From positions 13,491,887 through 13,555,886 of the forward strand of contig CM074195.1 of assembly GCA_037179385.1 (NCBI GenBank): a stretch of DNA of 64,000 bases. Direction: 5' to 3'. This stretch comes from Holothuria scabra. Its lineage: Eukaryota > Echinodermata > Holothuroidea > Aspidochirotida > Holothuriidae. The position numbers and the translations under genes are program-made. The notes under the pieces are model-generated. The model saw only the letters and a program-made list of their open reading frames with translations, was not told where the DNA came from and did no database searches. Below, one piece after another: positions 33,231 to 46,097 of the stretch (its first letter is position 1; each line of letters starts with the position of its first letter).

Positions 33231-35209
33231 TGAACACTTTTCACCTTTCATAGCTTTCTAGCTCTATACCAGTAGAAGCCTTTTAATACAATTTAAAACC
33301 AAATCAATCAAAAATTCTGCTCAAGCATGGTCTTTTGAGCTTACAGAGTAGGCTTTACCAGCAGTTTTTCAGCAGACTGATGTTAACATTTACTTTTCAA
33401 ACATGCATGAGAAATCACATGAATTGTATGCTGCTACTGTAGGTCTTATTACAACAAAAGCAAAAATCAATGAAGCCCTTGGTAATGTGGAGGAAGATTG
33501 GTTGACAGCCTGCATTATTTAAATCATCACACTTGAAGTAATTATATCCATTTTTTTACACTAAACATTGGCACATATCCAGCTGTACAGTACTTTGATA
33601 TTGTAATATTTTGTAATTGTACTCACATTCACAGTGAATAGAATTTCAAAGATAAAGGAACAAAACAGTTGCCCTGAATTTATTTTTACACTTTTACTAA
33701 AAATTACAATTTCACATTCTCTTTTCTTGTCCACACTGCAGACACTATGTATTTCAATGTTTCTGAAAAAATATTTAATGGTAAACCAAGGGCTATCTAT
33801 TGTGCCTGACTTTATACACACAATCTGCAATGAAAGCAAATACTGTATTGTCACATAAGAGGAAGGAACCATCACTAAATTACGATACCAGGGTGTTCTA
33901 ATTCATATTGGGATGACTAAATTTTCCCTTTAAGTATCAATATTAAATGCAAGTTGTTCAAGAGTTGCTTGAATTAATAAGGGGGGGGGAGAGTTGTTTA
34001 ACTTTATACTAACCAGTATGGGCAGTTGGGCACAGGAAAAACATTGGCAATAAATGTCAGTTAGACATAAAATGACTCTGCCCTAACTGTTCTCATTTGA
34101 CATGAATGCTGGGGAAAAGCCCCTTTAGCTACTTTTAAAATTTGGTACTTTTCATAGCAGACACATTGCAGGTTCAAACCTTGGATTAAGTCAAGTTCAA
34201 CAGAGTATTGTGTGTGTGCATTCATCAACGAAGCAACTCAGAAAATGTCCAGGGACCACAAGAATAGAGGTATTGTGACTGCATTCTTTAAGAAGCTGAA
34301 CACGAACAAAAACTGTCAGGATTTACTGGTACCTTTTTCCAAGTGATTGCTTCAATTTTTTCAAATAAGCTAAGGGTAAATTCCTCTCATGTGTACTACA
34401 ACTGCTTTTAATAAACTACATTTTTGAGGAATTTTGATATTATCATGATCAAGTGTACATGAAACATTCCAAATTGCATGAATCTAATGTCATACTGCTC
34501 ACACGGCAGGATCTAATGTAAGTGTAGGGAAGAAGCTCGATGAAATCAGCAAAGCAATGATTTTCTTAACAACACGATGTCATCTTTAAACTCATGATGA
34601 CCCCTTACTTTGTACCATTCACTTTCTGCACTTGGTTATGCCCTCACCCCCACCCCACTTCCCTTCTTCGTTTCACACCTGTTGAGTTGTACTCACATCT
34701 TGATGGTGAATGGTCAAACTAATAGATTGTGCACAAACACATACCTTAAAGGGGAAATGGTAGGGTATGAAATTAATGGTTGATACAGGTCTAACTTGAA
34801 AATTCGAGTCCAGATATTTCTAACCTTCTGATAAAACTCAAGAACAATGACAACTTACATGAGTGAAACAGTACTACAGGCTCATACTGTAAGTCCACAA
34901 GGATTACCCATTAATTCATTCTTTTGGTATAAATGACTAATTGCAGGGTATTGAATAATCGGGCATTGGGGTGCAATTAATGCTTCCTCTTAAAACTTGT
35001 CACAAAAATATTAGCTCAATAACTCCTCCCCCCTCCGACCCCCCCCCCCCCAAAAAAAATATAATATATATATATATACTGCAGTTATCTCTATTTAAAC
35101 ATTGAGTTACAGCATATGATAGACAGCAGTCAAAGTTTGAAATCAACAATGCATGCTATCACTTCTTTAAAAATACCAACAAACTGTAACTAGTATTCCA
35201 AATCAGTAT
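33231..35209. other. No gene recognised; end of a family B MITE at about 33890-33935
   Basis: 'attgggatgactaaattttc' followed by 'cctttaa' (33908-33934) is a lone right end of family B. A poly-G run lies at 33981-33989. A C run is followed by a (TA)n tract at 35040-35077. Nothing else was identified. Confidence 0.45.
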
Positions 35210-35213
35210 TTAA

Positions 35214-35597
35214 AGGGCATATATTATGTAAGTGGTCATCTCAGACACATTTCAAAACAACAGCTATATTGCACAAATTGCATCTTATTTCTCTTTCAAG
35301 TATTTTTATTTTTACCATTTGTCAGTAGCTATTGCATATTCAGGATGATCAAACAGAAACTCTTGTTAAATTTCACGACTGAGAAAAATATTGTTGCATG
35401 ATTCTCAAGACTAAAGAGCCATCCATGGTACAGTAGTTGGCAGTCTACTACACAATGAGTTGGGTTAGAAAAGAAAATACAAAGAACAACTTGTTCAGAC
35501 AATATGTACTTGAAAAGTACTTCTACTACATTTTTTGAAGTGCAATTATTTGATTGACAGGTCTTTTCTCTCCTATAGTTAAATCTCTTTAAGCCCT
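35214..35597. mobile_element. TTAA-flanked MITE, family B
   Basis: TTAA occurs at 35210-35213 and 35598-35601. The ends are AGGGCATATAT and (inverse of) AGGGCTTAAAGAG. Inside, 'gcatcttatttctctttcaa', 'attgcatattcagg' and 'ttaaatttcacgactgag' follow the family B order. Confidence 0.65.
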
Positions 35598-35601
35598 TTA
35601 A

Positions 35602-36324
35602 ATGACAGTGTCACACTCCTTTTTTTTCCAAGTTATCCCTAAACCAGGCTTCCTCCATCAGCAGGACACACACCACTTGTGGCATGAAACCTTGTTTGGA
35701 GTGGGGCGCAAAGTATGAAAAAAGTATTAAACAATTAGACAACTTAACCTGGTCAAAAAAATAAGTATTTAGTCTTGCAAAAATTGATTTTTTTCCCCTC
35801 AATTCTTTACCAAACACTCTTGTATTTTGACTTTAATCAGTCACAATCTGTGCACTCTGTCAACTCACCATAATTGTATGTTACCCACATTGCTACTGTA
35901 CATCTTCAAAATGCCACTTGGTTAGAAATGTTCATCAGAAAATGCACCAAACTAAGCAACATTTTGCATCTAAGGCCACAACGAAACAAAAAAATTCAAA
36001 AGGGGAAGAAGATCCCTTCCCTTATACCCCTCTCCCAGGCTGGCAAACACTGGAATGTTGAACCAGCAAAAAGTATGCATGTGGGGCTTAAACAAAGTTA
36101 ATTGCAGAAGCTTGCCCTAAACAAAGGCTTTTGACTGGAAGCAAATGTTTAGAAACAAAATACTTCAATTTTGTTCGTTCATCATTGAATCATTCATCAC
36201 TGGGAAACAAAATTGTTAAAGCAATTTGTACAGAAATTGTAGCTGACATCAAATGAAGTTATAGTGTCTCATGTACTGTAGTGTCAAATGACATAAATTT
36301 CATAATTTTCCAAAAGGGATTCTG
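35602..36324. other. No feature recognised
   Basis: Nothing identified. Confidence 0.35.
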
Positions 36325-36644
36325 CCAGAAGCACAAAAAAGGAGGCATTTACTGCTAAATCCTAAGTCCAAATTGATGATGTCCTAGGCTTAAATTTTAA
36401 GTTACCAGTGAGTTCAAGGGGGCACAAGCTTGTCTCAAGGCTCCTGTAAGTTGCAGTTTGAAAGGGTTTTAAATGCCATTCACTGATCAGACATTGCTGC
36501 AAAAGTGTCCTCTTTTTGAGTAGGTAATCAAAATATTGCCAATTTTCTCCAATTTTCTATTTTCATGGAAGGGGGGATTTTACCTACTTCTTGAGGGAAG
36601 GGGGGAGAAAATGCCCCTTTCTCCCTCTGGAGAAAACACTGCAT
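36325..36644 (+). mobile_element. Dispersed repeat, uninterrupted copy
   Basis: 'actgctaaatcctaagtcca', 'aattgatgatgtcctagg', 'tcaaggctcctgtaag' and 'acattgctgcaaaagt' parallel 44870-45040. The right end, 'ctctggagaaaacactg', resembles hAT-type termini. It is non-coding. Confidence 0.55.
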
Positions 36645-37472
36645 ATCATTGATGCAGTCTTATACTGTATGTTCAAGACAATAAAAGCCCCAGTTTTCAT
36701 GTTGTGTAAGTGTCCCAAAATGCCCACAGATTGTAGAGGCTAACACCCTGTAGTAGCACAAACTATGTATTACATAAAACTGCTGTAGTTAAATAAGGGC
36801 ACAAGACTTTGGCTTAGTTAATAATTGCACAGTAAAGCTTTCTCATGCACATAACATTAACTTCTACTAATATCACACAAGTAAAAAACTAGCTTTCAGC
36901 ATTTGTATTAAAGCAAGTGCTTACAATGCTGATGTCATCCAAGGACACACTTGCATTAGTATTTCTGAACTGATATGGCACATTAAGAGCATAGTCTATT
37001 GTGGGCAAGCCATGCACTAATTTTGGGGCCATATGAATATGAAGGACGTTTTTCTGATACAGCTGAAGAGTGTTTCATTAAAGCACTTGAATTCAAAAAT
37101 GAAATTTATACCTTCTATTAGTAATTGTTTCTTGTGAAAATATATAGCCTCACCACTTCATCCTTGTAGTCAATTTTATGTATACACACCTTGAATACTG
37201 CACGCACTGACAGCTTACAGCAATAAAACTTAAACAGAGGCAATCAAAACAGCTGTCTATGCTGCTAATGAAATACCGTCAAGGAAATGGAGGCTTTACA
37301 GTAGGAAAGAAATGAAGAAACGAAGCAACTCAGAACCTCTCACAACATATACAGTATCCAACCTGACAATTGGGTGAAAGGTAAGCCAAATCTTGACATC
37401 AGATTTACACATCCTTCCTTCCATACAGAAGCTATTGAGTACAATACAGGGGTTTCCAATAAGATTAAAAAA
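36645..37472. other. No feature recognised
   Basis: Nothing identified. Confidence 0.35.
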
Positions 37473-38879
37473 CCAGAATGCAAAAATGCATTGAGGTTTC
37501 CATGATACATACATGCTCTTTTTAATGAAATGCTACATTTCTTGTAATAACTGGTGACCCAAAGTGGCCTTTGACTCCACCTGTTAGTAACTGGTTTTTC
37601 TTTTAACCAAAACATTTCTACATTCAAAAAGCCAAATTTCATACTGTGCCATAAGATATTCTGCAAACAAGCTGCTTACATCATAACGCATCAACATATC
37701 AAGTTTGAAATGAATCCAAGTTTCCTACCTTGAGATAAAGTGTAAACAAGGTTTTCTGAGTTCTACCCCCTATGACCCCAAATGACCTTTGACCTCTACC
37801 AAAATCAAAAGGGTTCTTCCTTACATCATAATGCATCAACATATCAAGTTTGAAATCAATCCAAGCTTCCTACCTTGAGATATTGTGTTAAAAAGTTTTT
37901 CAGCATTTGTCCCTTCTGACCCCAAATGACCTTTGACCTCCACCAAAATAAATAGGATTCTTCTTTACATCATAATGCACAAACATATCAAGTTTGAAAT
38001 GAATCCAACTTTCCTACCATGATGTATCATGTAAACAAGGATTTCAGGGTTGGACCCCATGTGACCCCAAATGACCTTTGACCTCCACCAAAATTTACTG
38101 GGTTTTTCCTAACATCATAACACATCAATATATCAAGTTTGAAATGGATCAAGGTTTCCTTCCTTGAGATAAAGTGTAAACCAGGATTTCAGGGTTTGAC
38201 CCCATGTGACCCCAAATGACCTCTGACCTCCACCAAAATTAATCAGATTCTTTCTTACATCATAATGCATCAACCTATCAAGATTGAAATCAATCCAACT
38301 TTCCTACCATGATGCATCATGTAAACAAGGATTTCTGGGTTTGGACCCCATGTGACCCCAAATGACCTTTGACCTCCACCAAAATTGATTGAGTTCTTCC
38401 TTACACCATATCGCATCAACATATTACGTTTGAAATTATTCCAAGTTTCCTACCATGAGATATTGTGTAAACAAGGATTTCGGGGTTTGACCCCATGTGA
38501 CCCCAAATGACCTTTGACCTCCACCAAAATCAATAGGGTTCTTCCTTACATCATAATGCATCAATATATCAAGTTTGAAATTAATCCAAGTTTCCTGTCT
38601 TGAGATATTGTGTAAACAAGGATTTTGGTTTTTGACCCCCTGTGACCTCAGATGACCTTTGACATCAACCAAAATATATAGAGTTCTTCCTCTTAATATG
38701 GGCTATCTGTGTACCAAGTTTGAAAACTGTCAGATCTTCCCTTCTCAAGATATCGTGTAAACAAGCAAAGTGTCACAAACACAAACACATACGCACATAC
38801 ACACATACACATGCACATACACACATACATACACACACACGCCATCATGAATGCATAGGTTTCTCTTTGCATCGAAACC
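37473..38879 (+). mobile_element. HINE-2: Helentron-like element, same subfamily as HINE-1
   Basis: The first 190 bases are nearly identical to HINE-1: CCAGAATGC, stem AATGCA/TGCATT at 37477-37492, and subterminal GGTTTCCATG at 37495-37504. A shorter array, a CA tract (38773-38841) and the 3' hairpin GGTTTC/GAAACC (38858-38879) follow. The last bases, CATCGAAACC, are the inverse of the HINE-1 subterminal motif, with one mismatch to this copy's own. No coding capacity. Confidence 0.85.
37670..38745 (+). repeat. 145-bp tandem array of HINE-2, 7 monomers
   Basis: DR1 blocks start at 37783, 37927, 38072, 38217 (TGACCTCTGACCT), 38363, 38508 and 38653 (TGACCTTTGACAT). Steps are 144-146 bases. Five are perfect. 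The monomer is the same as in HINE-1. Confidence 0.95.
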
Positions 38880-39791
38880 AAAAACAAGGACTCATTTGAT
38901 AGGTACATGTAGAGTTCTAACAATCCAACACACAGCATTGTTATTAATTTTGATTTCATATAATAATATCATATCATCATTATGTTGACACAATACCATT
39001 TCAAGGGAAGCTATCTAGGAAAATGATCTCCAAAATGTAGGTCCATAGGGCCTACACACAGTACTCTAGAAAAAATCAAACTTGTAAAGGAATTAACCCA
39101 CTGCTAATTTTACTGGGGGATTCCCTCCCCATTCTTTTAAACTTACTCCCTTGGTGGGATCCCTGGTGAAAATGAAACAGAGTGTCAACCATTAATTTCT
39201 AAAGACAAATTAGATATTGCAAAAAAATATATTAGTTCAGATATAGGCAAGAATTCTGCCAAAGGGGTCAAAGAAGAATGTGCTCTCCTCTCCCCCTTCT
39301 AGCAGGTGGTAAGAAATCCTCAGGCTCCCCCTTTTCATAAAAAATATAAAAAAATATCAATATGTTTGATTTCTTTTTAAAGAGGCAGACACCTTTGCAG
39401 CAATGTTCAAACTTGCAAATAAAGAGCTTTTGAAATCCTTTAGATTGCACCTTATAGGGACCTTGAAGAAAGCTTTTGCCTTCCTGAGCCCAACTGTGAC
39501 TTTGACCAAGGGCCATATCAATTTGGACTTGGGTGGATAATATGGTCCAAGAGGAGATCTATTAGGATGGGCAGAGCGTGAAGGAGTCTGCCTTACCCTG
39601 TCACTGGCCAGATTTAGGCTTGTTGCTATGTTGAATGGAATCTCATAACAATGCACAGACATTGTTCATGAATGGAGATTGAAATCTAATGAAATGTACA
39701 CACTTTTTACAGCTTTACAGTAGTTACTAAATTATTTAACTTTTGAAATACACTTATTGTGACTCCCAACAATGTTCCACCTTAAAGATAA
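38880..39791. other. No feature recognised
   Basis: No gene or repeat identified. Confidence 0.35.
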
Positions 39792-39795
39792 TTAA

Positions 39796-40356
39796 AAGGG
39801 AAGTTTAAGCAAAAATTTAAGTTTCACATGTGAAAGAGGAACAAAATTACACAGTGTGGTGAAAGTTCCATTCAAATCGGACATGTATTTCTTGAGATAT
39901 CAGTAAATGAAGTCAGTACATTTATGTTAAAAAGTGAGTTTGAGGGCAGTAGAGCTTATATCACTTCCTCACATTGGAAAGGAATGTTTTGTTTCCCTTT
40001 GTTTTATCAGAGACTGTTGTGTTGACCTTGAAGTTAATAGAAGTATGACCTCCCTGTTGGGGATGCAAAGTTTGTAAAATGCTCATGCCACTTATGCAAT
40101 CACATTTTAATAATATGGGATTGTTGAGGAGAAAATCCAGTATAAAGTTTAAAGAAACACAAAAGACTGTCCATTAATGTGGAGATGTGATGTCATATGT
40201 ACTTGCTTCAAGTTTACTTTTTGTTGAAAATGTGAAAACTTTACGTGCCCATATCTTGGGAACAACACATCCGATTTCAATGCAAATTTCACCGAAATGC
40301 TCAGAATGAGTACCCCTCTAACATAGCAAATCCTGTTGTGACCTTAAACCCTTCTT
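39796..40356. mobile_element. TTAA-flanked inverted-repeat element
   Basis: TTAA occurs at 39792-39795 and 40357-40360, with ends AAGGGAAGTTTAAG and (inverse of) AAGAAGGGTTTAAG. Longer inner arms pair as well: 'tggtgaaagttccattcaaa' then 'tcgga' near 39859, against the inverse of 'tccgatttcaatgcaaattt' then 'caccg' near 40271. 'tgtgactcccaaca' occurs just outside both ends (39759 and 40361). Confidence 0.7.
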
Positions 40357-40360
40357 TTAA

Positions 40361-40976
40361 TGTGACTCCCAACACCATGCTCTGCCTTGATGGTATCTCC
40401 TGGTAATGAAATGATCAAGCTGTGATAAGTTTCTGAAGAACCACAACATCTATTTCAATTCACACTCTTATGAAAGTGCTGCTGTATGCAGACTTACTAC
40501 AGTTCTACAACACTGAACATCTCTGATTAATTCCTGTGATTGCACTATAGATAATTCACATTCCCCTTGTGTTTTAAAATCGATGAAGACATCACAAACA
40601 CAGCACAGTGCTCCTACCTACCTACCTATGTGGATTGAACTGGAGTGATAAATGTTATGCTACTGCGACATGCTCTCTATCCAATGTTTTGTATTTTCAC
40701 ATAAAGTTCATGCTTTACAGTTGTAATATTTACAGTATAACAGTATACATGTACTGTATGTACGCTTTCCATGTTCTAATGGTAAAGGCTGTGAAGTTTT
40801 CTGCCTGTTTTTTAAAGCAGTTTTAAAACATTAATTATAATTTTCTTCATTTTTTTGCTTTTGTTTTATTTTTGATTTTTCTTTCTTGTTTTTTTTTTGT
40901 CAAGAAGACTTTTTCAATACTTCTCCTTATAAGCTAGGGTCAGGTAGCAAATCGGTACCTGTTCTCACTACCCAGC
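40361..40976. other. No feature recognised; T-rich tract
   Basis: A T-rich tract lies at about 40838-40900. Nothing else was identified. Confidence 0.4.
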
Positions 40977-41288
40977 AGTGATGGCACCAGAATATCAAAA
41001 CTGGGAATGCAAACTAAGATCAAAGGAAAGGTAAGGTGGGAGAGGGGCAAAACTGTGAAATTGAACACTAAGTGAGGGCCCAGAAGATCTGAGGTTTTAG
41101 CATATCTCTGGGTGAAAATGAAGTCATAGAAAAGGTATTACTTATTTTTTCGATTGACCTAGTTCATAAGTCCCTAGCAGACTTAACTTGGGGGGGGGAC
41201 TAGGGAGAGGAAAAAATATGAGGGGAAAATTTTATCTCATGCCCCTCCCCTCCCCCCCCCCACCACCACCCTGTAGTGACGCCACTGT
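40977..41288. mobile_element. CAGTG-ended MITE
   Basis: The left CAGTGATGGCACCAG and right (inverse) CAGTGGCGTCACTAC ends are imperfect inverse copies. The internal 'agacttaacttggggggg' matches 24128-24145. G- and C-runs sit near the right end. Confidence 0.5.
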
Positions 41289-42049
41289 TACCTGTAACAA
41301 GTACCTGAAGTTTGAAACCAACTCTTTGAGACAGAGTTCTGTGTGTTGTCAAATTGAAGCTGGAAAGGGATAATCCTAGGTAGTCCCACAAACAGTGCCG
41401 TTCCTACTGCTAAATTCTAAACAGATGGGTTATTTTGCTCATTTTATGGATCCCGGTACCTGTATTTTATGTCATTCAGGCCTAATTACAACCAAAGCTG
41501 TGGTTATGCTTGATAAGGAATTTCTGAAGTACAAATAGACACTGAATATAAGCTATTTACAGGACTGTATGTGGTATGTGGAATTAAAGACCTGCATGTT
41601 GAGAGTTGCAACTGTAGAGTAGTTTTGTTTTTAATGACAACTTCAAGATTTTTAAGGTAGCTGCTTTTGCTCTGACTGACCACCTGCAAATACATGTGCT
41701 TCCTCTCTTTTACCTGAGCCTTCATGTTATGTAGTTATCTTTGTATACATATTACTTTAAATTGGATTTAGCACTATATAAGATTATTATTATTATTATT
41801 ATTATATTTAATGATTGTGAAGAACCAGATACATGAAATGTTTCGTTTCTCATACTGTACATAACTCCGAGTAAATTTCACACAATTTGTTACTCAATCT
41901 GTGAAACATAATCACAAGCAACATGCAGTTTGATTTACAGTACATATTCACAGGCCAATTTTGCAATGTGCAAGGTCTCTACTTTCATAATATTTCATAA
42001 TTTGACTTCATAATTTAGGCACAGAATGTCAAGGATTCACAGATCAACT
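41289..42049. repeat. Unassigned, with a retroposon-like (ATT)n tail at 41772-41808
   Basis: 'gcactatataag' followed by (ATT)n resembles the tail at 12405-12462. The body in front of it was not recognised. Confidence 0.45.
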
Positions 42050-42520
42050 ACACATACTACTCATAACCTTAAAACCCAAAGACTTCCAATGACCTGAAAT
42101 GACCTTTAACCTGCATGCAAAACAACAGGATTAATCCTTCACATTTATGTATCAAAGTTTCCATGCTTGATGTTACATAAACAAAGTATCTTTAATAATA
42201 CATGACTTCAATATGGCATATTCATGGTAAACCCAGCAGTAAATTTCACAATTGAGGAGAATACTATTGTCACATGAATCTCAAGGACCAATCATAGAAC
42301 TGAACTAACAGTCTACTCAAGATGGGGTGAGTGCATTTCCCCTTTAACCTGCTGAACACTCCAAATGACCTTTGACCTCCACCAAAAAATAGAAGACATC
42401 TACCAATATACTTCTATTGGTAATGCACAAACTATGAGATCCCTCAAGGTTACTCTTCTGAAGGTAAAATGTGTACATATTCACCCCTGGGGACCCTGAT
42501 CGACCAAGTATCTCCAACTT
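42050..42520 (+). repeat. Two decayed HINE-type monomers
   Basis: 'gacctgaaatgacctttaac' (about 42091) and 'caaatgacctttgacctcca' (42363), each followed by C-A-rich sequence, are isolated monomers like those in the arrays. The first also keeps 'ttacataaacaaagtatc'. A TTAA MITE splits them. Confidence 0.65.
42196..42343. mobile_element. TTAA-flanked MITE, family B (short), nested
   Basis: TTAA lies at 42192-42195 and 42344-42347. Inside are 'atggcatattcatggtaaac', 'cagcagtaaatttcacaatt' and 'gatggggtgagtgcatttcc', in the family B order. Removing it restores continuity of the HINE monomer. Confidence 0.65.
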
Positions 42521-44864
42521 TCTATTCAATCACATTACCAATTTAGAATCCACTGATTTAACCAACCCCCTTCCTTCATCAATGTGAATAGTTTTGTAGA
42601 TTACCTGACATTTAGTCCCCAGAAAATTAACATCAAGTGGTTCCACAAGGTTTTGATAGATCTAGGAAGGGAGGGGGGTGACCTCTATAATGAGAAAATG
42701 TATCTTTTCCTTCTTGATGTAGGAAGTTGTCAGAGATTGAGAAATTACATTTGGCCCCGCCTTTAAACAAGGTGCATGGCTGACACTTTATTCATCAATA
42801 TTTAGGTTGGAAGGTGGCTGTTAAACAGTTGTTTTGATTGAAATGGTGAAAACTTTCACATGTATGGCATAAACACATAAAGATTAAAGCAGTATCTTGT
42901 TGTGGGATCAGAAAGACAGCTTAATGATCTTTTCAAGGAAAGTCAACAAAAGTTAAACAATGAGAATTTAGCAACCTGTCAATCAAATTTCACTCCCGGA
43001 AGAGAATTTTCTCCATCTCGTCCAACTCCCTGCCCAGTTACAGAGTATGTAAAGATACAGTATTCCACACCTGCTATTGGAGGAATATGTCTGATATGGT
43101 TTACTATTTAGCAACACAACTAAATCAAAATACCACACTGTAGCAGAATCTCAACTGGGAATGCACATTTTCCTTTTCTACTGCGTAGGTGCAACAAAAT
43201 TCCTGCAGTTTTCTGTAATCTGATACATAGATAGATGACCTTTAAAGTTAAAGACCCACTTCAGAGAAAACAATGAAAAACACAAGTCTGGAAGGAAGTC
43301 GGTCTCAGGTCAGCACATCAGAAACCAAAGCAAAATGAACTTTATACTAGATGAAATTTCTGACCCTGGTTGCCTGTTATTGTGATCAAAGTTTGAAACA
43401 ACAAATTTCATGCCACATAAAATGCATGAAAATACAGTACGTAAAATTGAAACTATGAAAACATGAACAGTAATGTATTCCTTGTTGTCAGTGTGGTAGT
43501 AAGTTAGCTAAGATCATTATCTGTTCATTGTAGCAAACTTTTCTATTGAATGGACGGAGGAGGGATACAGTACTGTACTGAACATGACAGACCCATCATG
43601 GTCTAAAGGTTGGTCAAGGGACTGGTCTTGTTGTGCTTTCAGGATGTAGGCTACAGTAGCAACCCTCTGGCTGCATTGTGATGCAGAAGTCTTCTAGAGC
43701 ATGTTTGGATTCACCTTGAATCTTTGCCACAAGGTCCAGGAAACTTTGAAACTGAAAATTTAATATAGGGTGTACTAAACTCCAATACTGCAATAAGGAA
43801 ACTGATTGTTCATGTCCATGACTTAATCATCATTTTTGATGATCAAAAGATGAAAAACCCCTTCACATGTGTGCAAAATGTATGTAACAAACTCACTGTA
43901 CCACTGCTTATCAATATTGGGGTACTACACTAGTTTTTATGGACAACTTATAATAGTAATAACCCCCTGTGTGGCATTACAGAAATTTTTTGTTGGTCCA
44001 AATATTTCAATTATTAAAAGCTATATTATAAGGATCTGCCTAAGTTCTGGCCATTCTGAAAAGCATAGAACATAACAGCTGCTGTTTTTACAAACTAAAC
44101 AAACATCTCAGCTTTCTCATTTTCAAGTGAGTTTTTTCCAAATTATTTTAACGGCATAAATTTGTATAATGAATGTGCATAAATTACAACTTATTTAAAA
44201 AAAGTAACGATGATTTCAGTTGTTGCTAGTCAAGGTTGTGCAATAGCTTATTGATCAAATCAGCTAGTGAGTGATTACTGCTAACCATGCATGCCTTGCT
44301 TGAAAGGCACTGTTTCATTACCCAAACTATAATCAGGCAAGCCCCTGCACAGTACCTGTATCAAATGGTACTTCCCCTTGACTTACTTACATTAATTTGC
44401 AAATTCGGTCTGACTTGACTGGTCAATGATGAATGACTGTGGTATAACGTACCACACACTCGAGGTAACATGGTGTTACCTCGCCCTCAAATAATGGGAG
44501 AATGCAGGTTAAACCGTGGTCAGTGTTTAAATTTTGATCCACCTCAAATTGCAGGGTTCTGTGGTTTTGAACACCATGTTTGTTTTCATCAAGCAAGCAC
44601 AGGCATTTAAGGTGCTGAAGACCCTTATTTTCTAACATTTTACGGTAATTAGTTATGTGAAATATTTGACCTTGTTACTATGGTAGGACTACTCAATCAA
44701 CCAAACTCAGGGTATGTGAGAACACAGGCTGGAAAATTGTAAGTTTGCCTCATCATAAAACGGGTAATACCACGTGTGGCAGCAAGCCTTTTCAGGGGAG
44801 GTAGGTGTGTCATCAAAGCTGAGGTATAATCCAGCATTCCAGAAGAAACACAAAAGGGGGGGAT
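42521..44864. other. No gene recognised
   Basis: The longest stretch in the window without an assignable feature. It is AT-rich and its short open frames show no known domain. Confidence 0.4.
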
Positions 44865-44869
44865 GACAT

Positions 44870-45660
44870 GGGTACTGCTAAACCCTAAGTCCAAATTGAG
44901 TCCGTCCTAGGTGAAGTTATAGGGGGTTCAGGGGCAAAAGTTCGCTTCAAGGCCCCTGTAAGGTGAAATTTGGAGGGGCCTTGAAAGGCCATTTATTTGT
45001 GTAAGTTCAAACATTGCTGAAAAAGTATCTCTCTTTAAACTAGAGCACCATCGGTGCTGATGGCTCAAACCTGTTCAATAAGTGCACAGTGATGACTTCC
45101 ATCTGAACAATTTTGAGAACAAACTTGCAATGCATCTAGGAGAAAATAGCATTTCTAAATATTTACACCTATGACCTCAATGACCTCGAATGACCTCTGA
45201 TAAACAAGTAAAGTACAAGATTTAACAACCACAATCTGAGGAATATTATGGCCAACTTTCAAGGACATTGAGCCCTATTTGCAGGAGAAGTGACACTTAA
45301 AAAAAATTCACAAAACAGCCACTAATGACCCCTAGATGACCTTTGACCTCAACTTTTTGAACACAACATGTAGCCCTATGTCCAATGACTGATGTGTCCA
45401 AGTTTCATTTCAATTCGTCAGCAAATGTGCTGCCTGAGGGCATTAAAGGCAATTGTGAACAGACATGATAGATGGACAGATAGACAGAGTGACAATAGCT
45501 CAAACAGCTCTTTGAGCTGGTTTGAGCTAAAAAGAAGCCATGGTATTTTTTATGGAAATCAAAACAGGGGATTTCACCAACCTTCTTTTGGTAACTTTTG
45601 GAAAAGTGGAGACAAATTCCGCTTTCCCCCTTTGCCAGAAAAACTGACAGTAAACATAAT
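44870..45660 (+). mobile_element. Dispersed repeat interrupted by HINE-4
   Basis: 'actgctaaaccctaagtcca' and 'cttcaaggcccctgtaagg', then 'acattgctgaaaaagtatct', parallels 36350-36520. A weaker match resumes after 45529 ('catggtattttttatgg', 'ggggatttcaccaac'). Confidence 0.55.
45042..45528 (+). mobile_element. HINE-4: third Helentron-like family
   Basis: The 5' hairpin is AGCACC, ATC loop, GGTGCT (45044-45058), followed by the subterminal GGCTCAAAC (45062-45070). The body has one and a half DR1-type blocks, with a perfect one at 45337. A short GACA/GATA-rich tract (about 45466-45490) leads to a long 3' hairpin: AGCTCAAACAGCTC (45497-45510) against GAGCTG then GTTTGAGCT (45514-45528). The last arm is the inverse of the subterminal GCTCAAAC. 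The primary sequence is unrelated to HINE-1 to HINE-3 except around the DR1 block. Confidence 0.7.
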
Positions 45661-46095
45661 GGTCTGTAAGGGCTGCTCTAGTTTTGTCTGGCAGATGCAC
45701 TTGGCAGGTGTCTTTCTCTTAAAGCTGGAGGGGGGAAAAGTTTTTATTAAACTACTACTAAGAGAATTCAAACTTATTGCGAATGAGAGACTCCGGATAT
45801 GACCTTAACCTAGGTTGTAAGTAGGTCACCAGTTTTGTTTTATGGCTATAAGAAATAAATTCACAGTAAGTTCCTACTATACGTGTAACATTACCTCTCC
45901 AAGTGACAGAACAGCATTTGATGAGCACTAATAAGAAGATTGTACAGTATTCTATCGCACTTTAGCTAAGTGAGTAAATACATTGGATTGAAAAACTTAA
46001 ATCAAAGGTTTTCTGTTTTATAATCAGGTACTATACATATTTCAAACTAGTTTTTTACCTTTTAAAGCCTACTGTATCTTGTCATTGATCATACT
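45661..46095. other. No feature recognised
   Basis: Nothing identified. Confidence 0.35.
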
Positions 46096-46097
46096 TA

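Noticed and set aside
37340..37666. 108-codon reverse frame, also seen in part at 14480-14749
   Set aside because: It lies in the shared 5' segment of HINE-1 and HINE-2 and has no recognisable domain.
45392..45802. 136-codon forward frame
   Set aside because: It crosses the 3' end of HINE-4 and unrelated flank; composition and content suggest chance.
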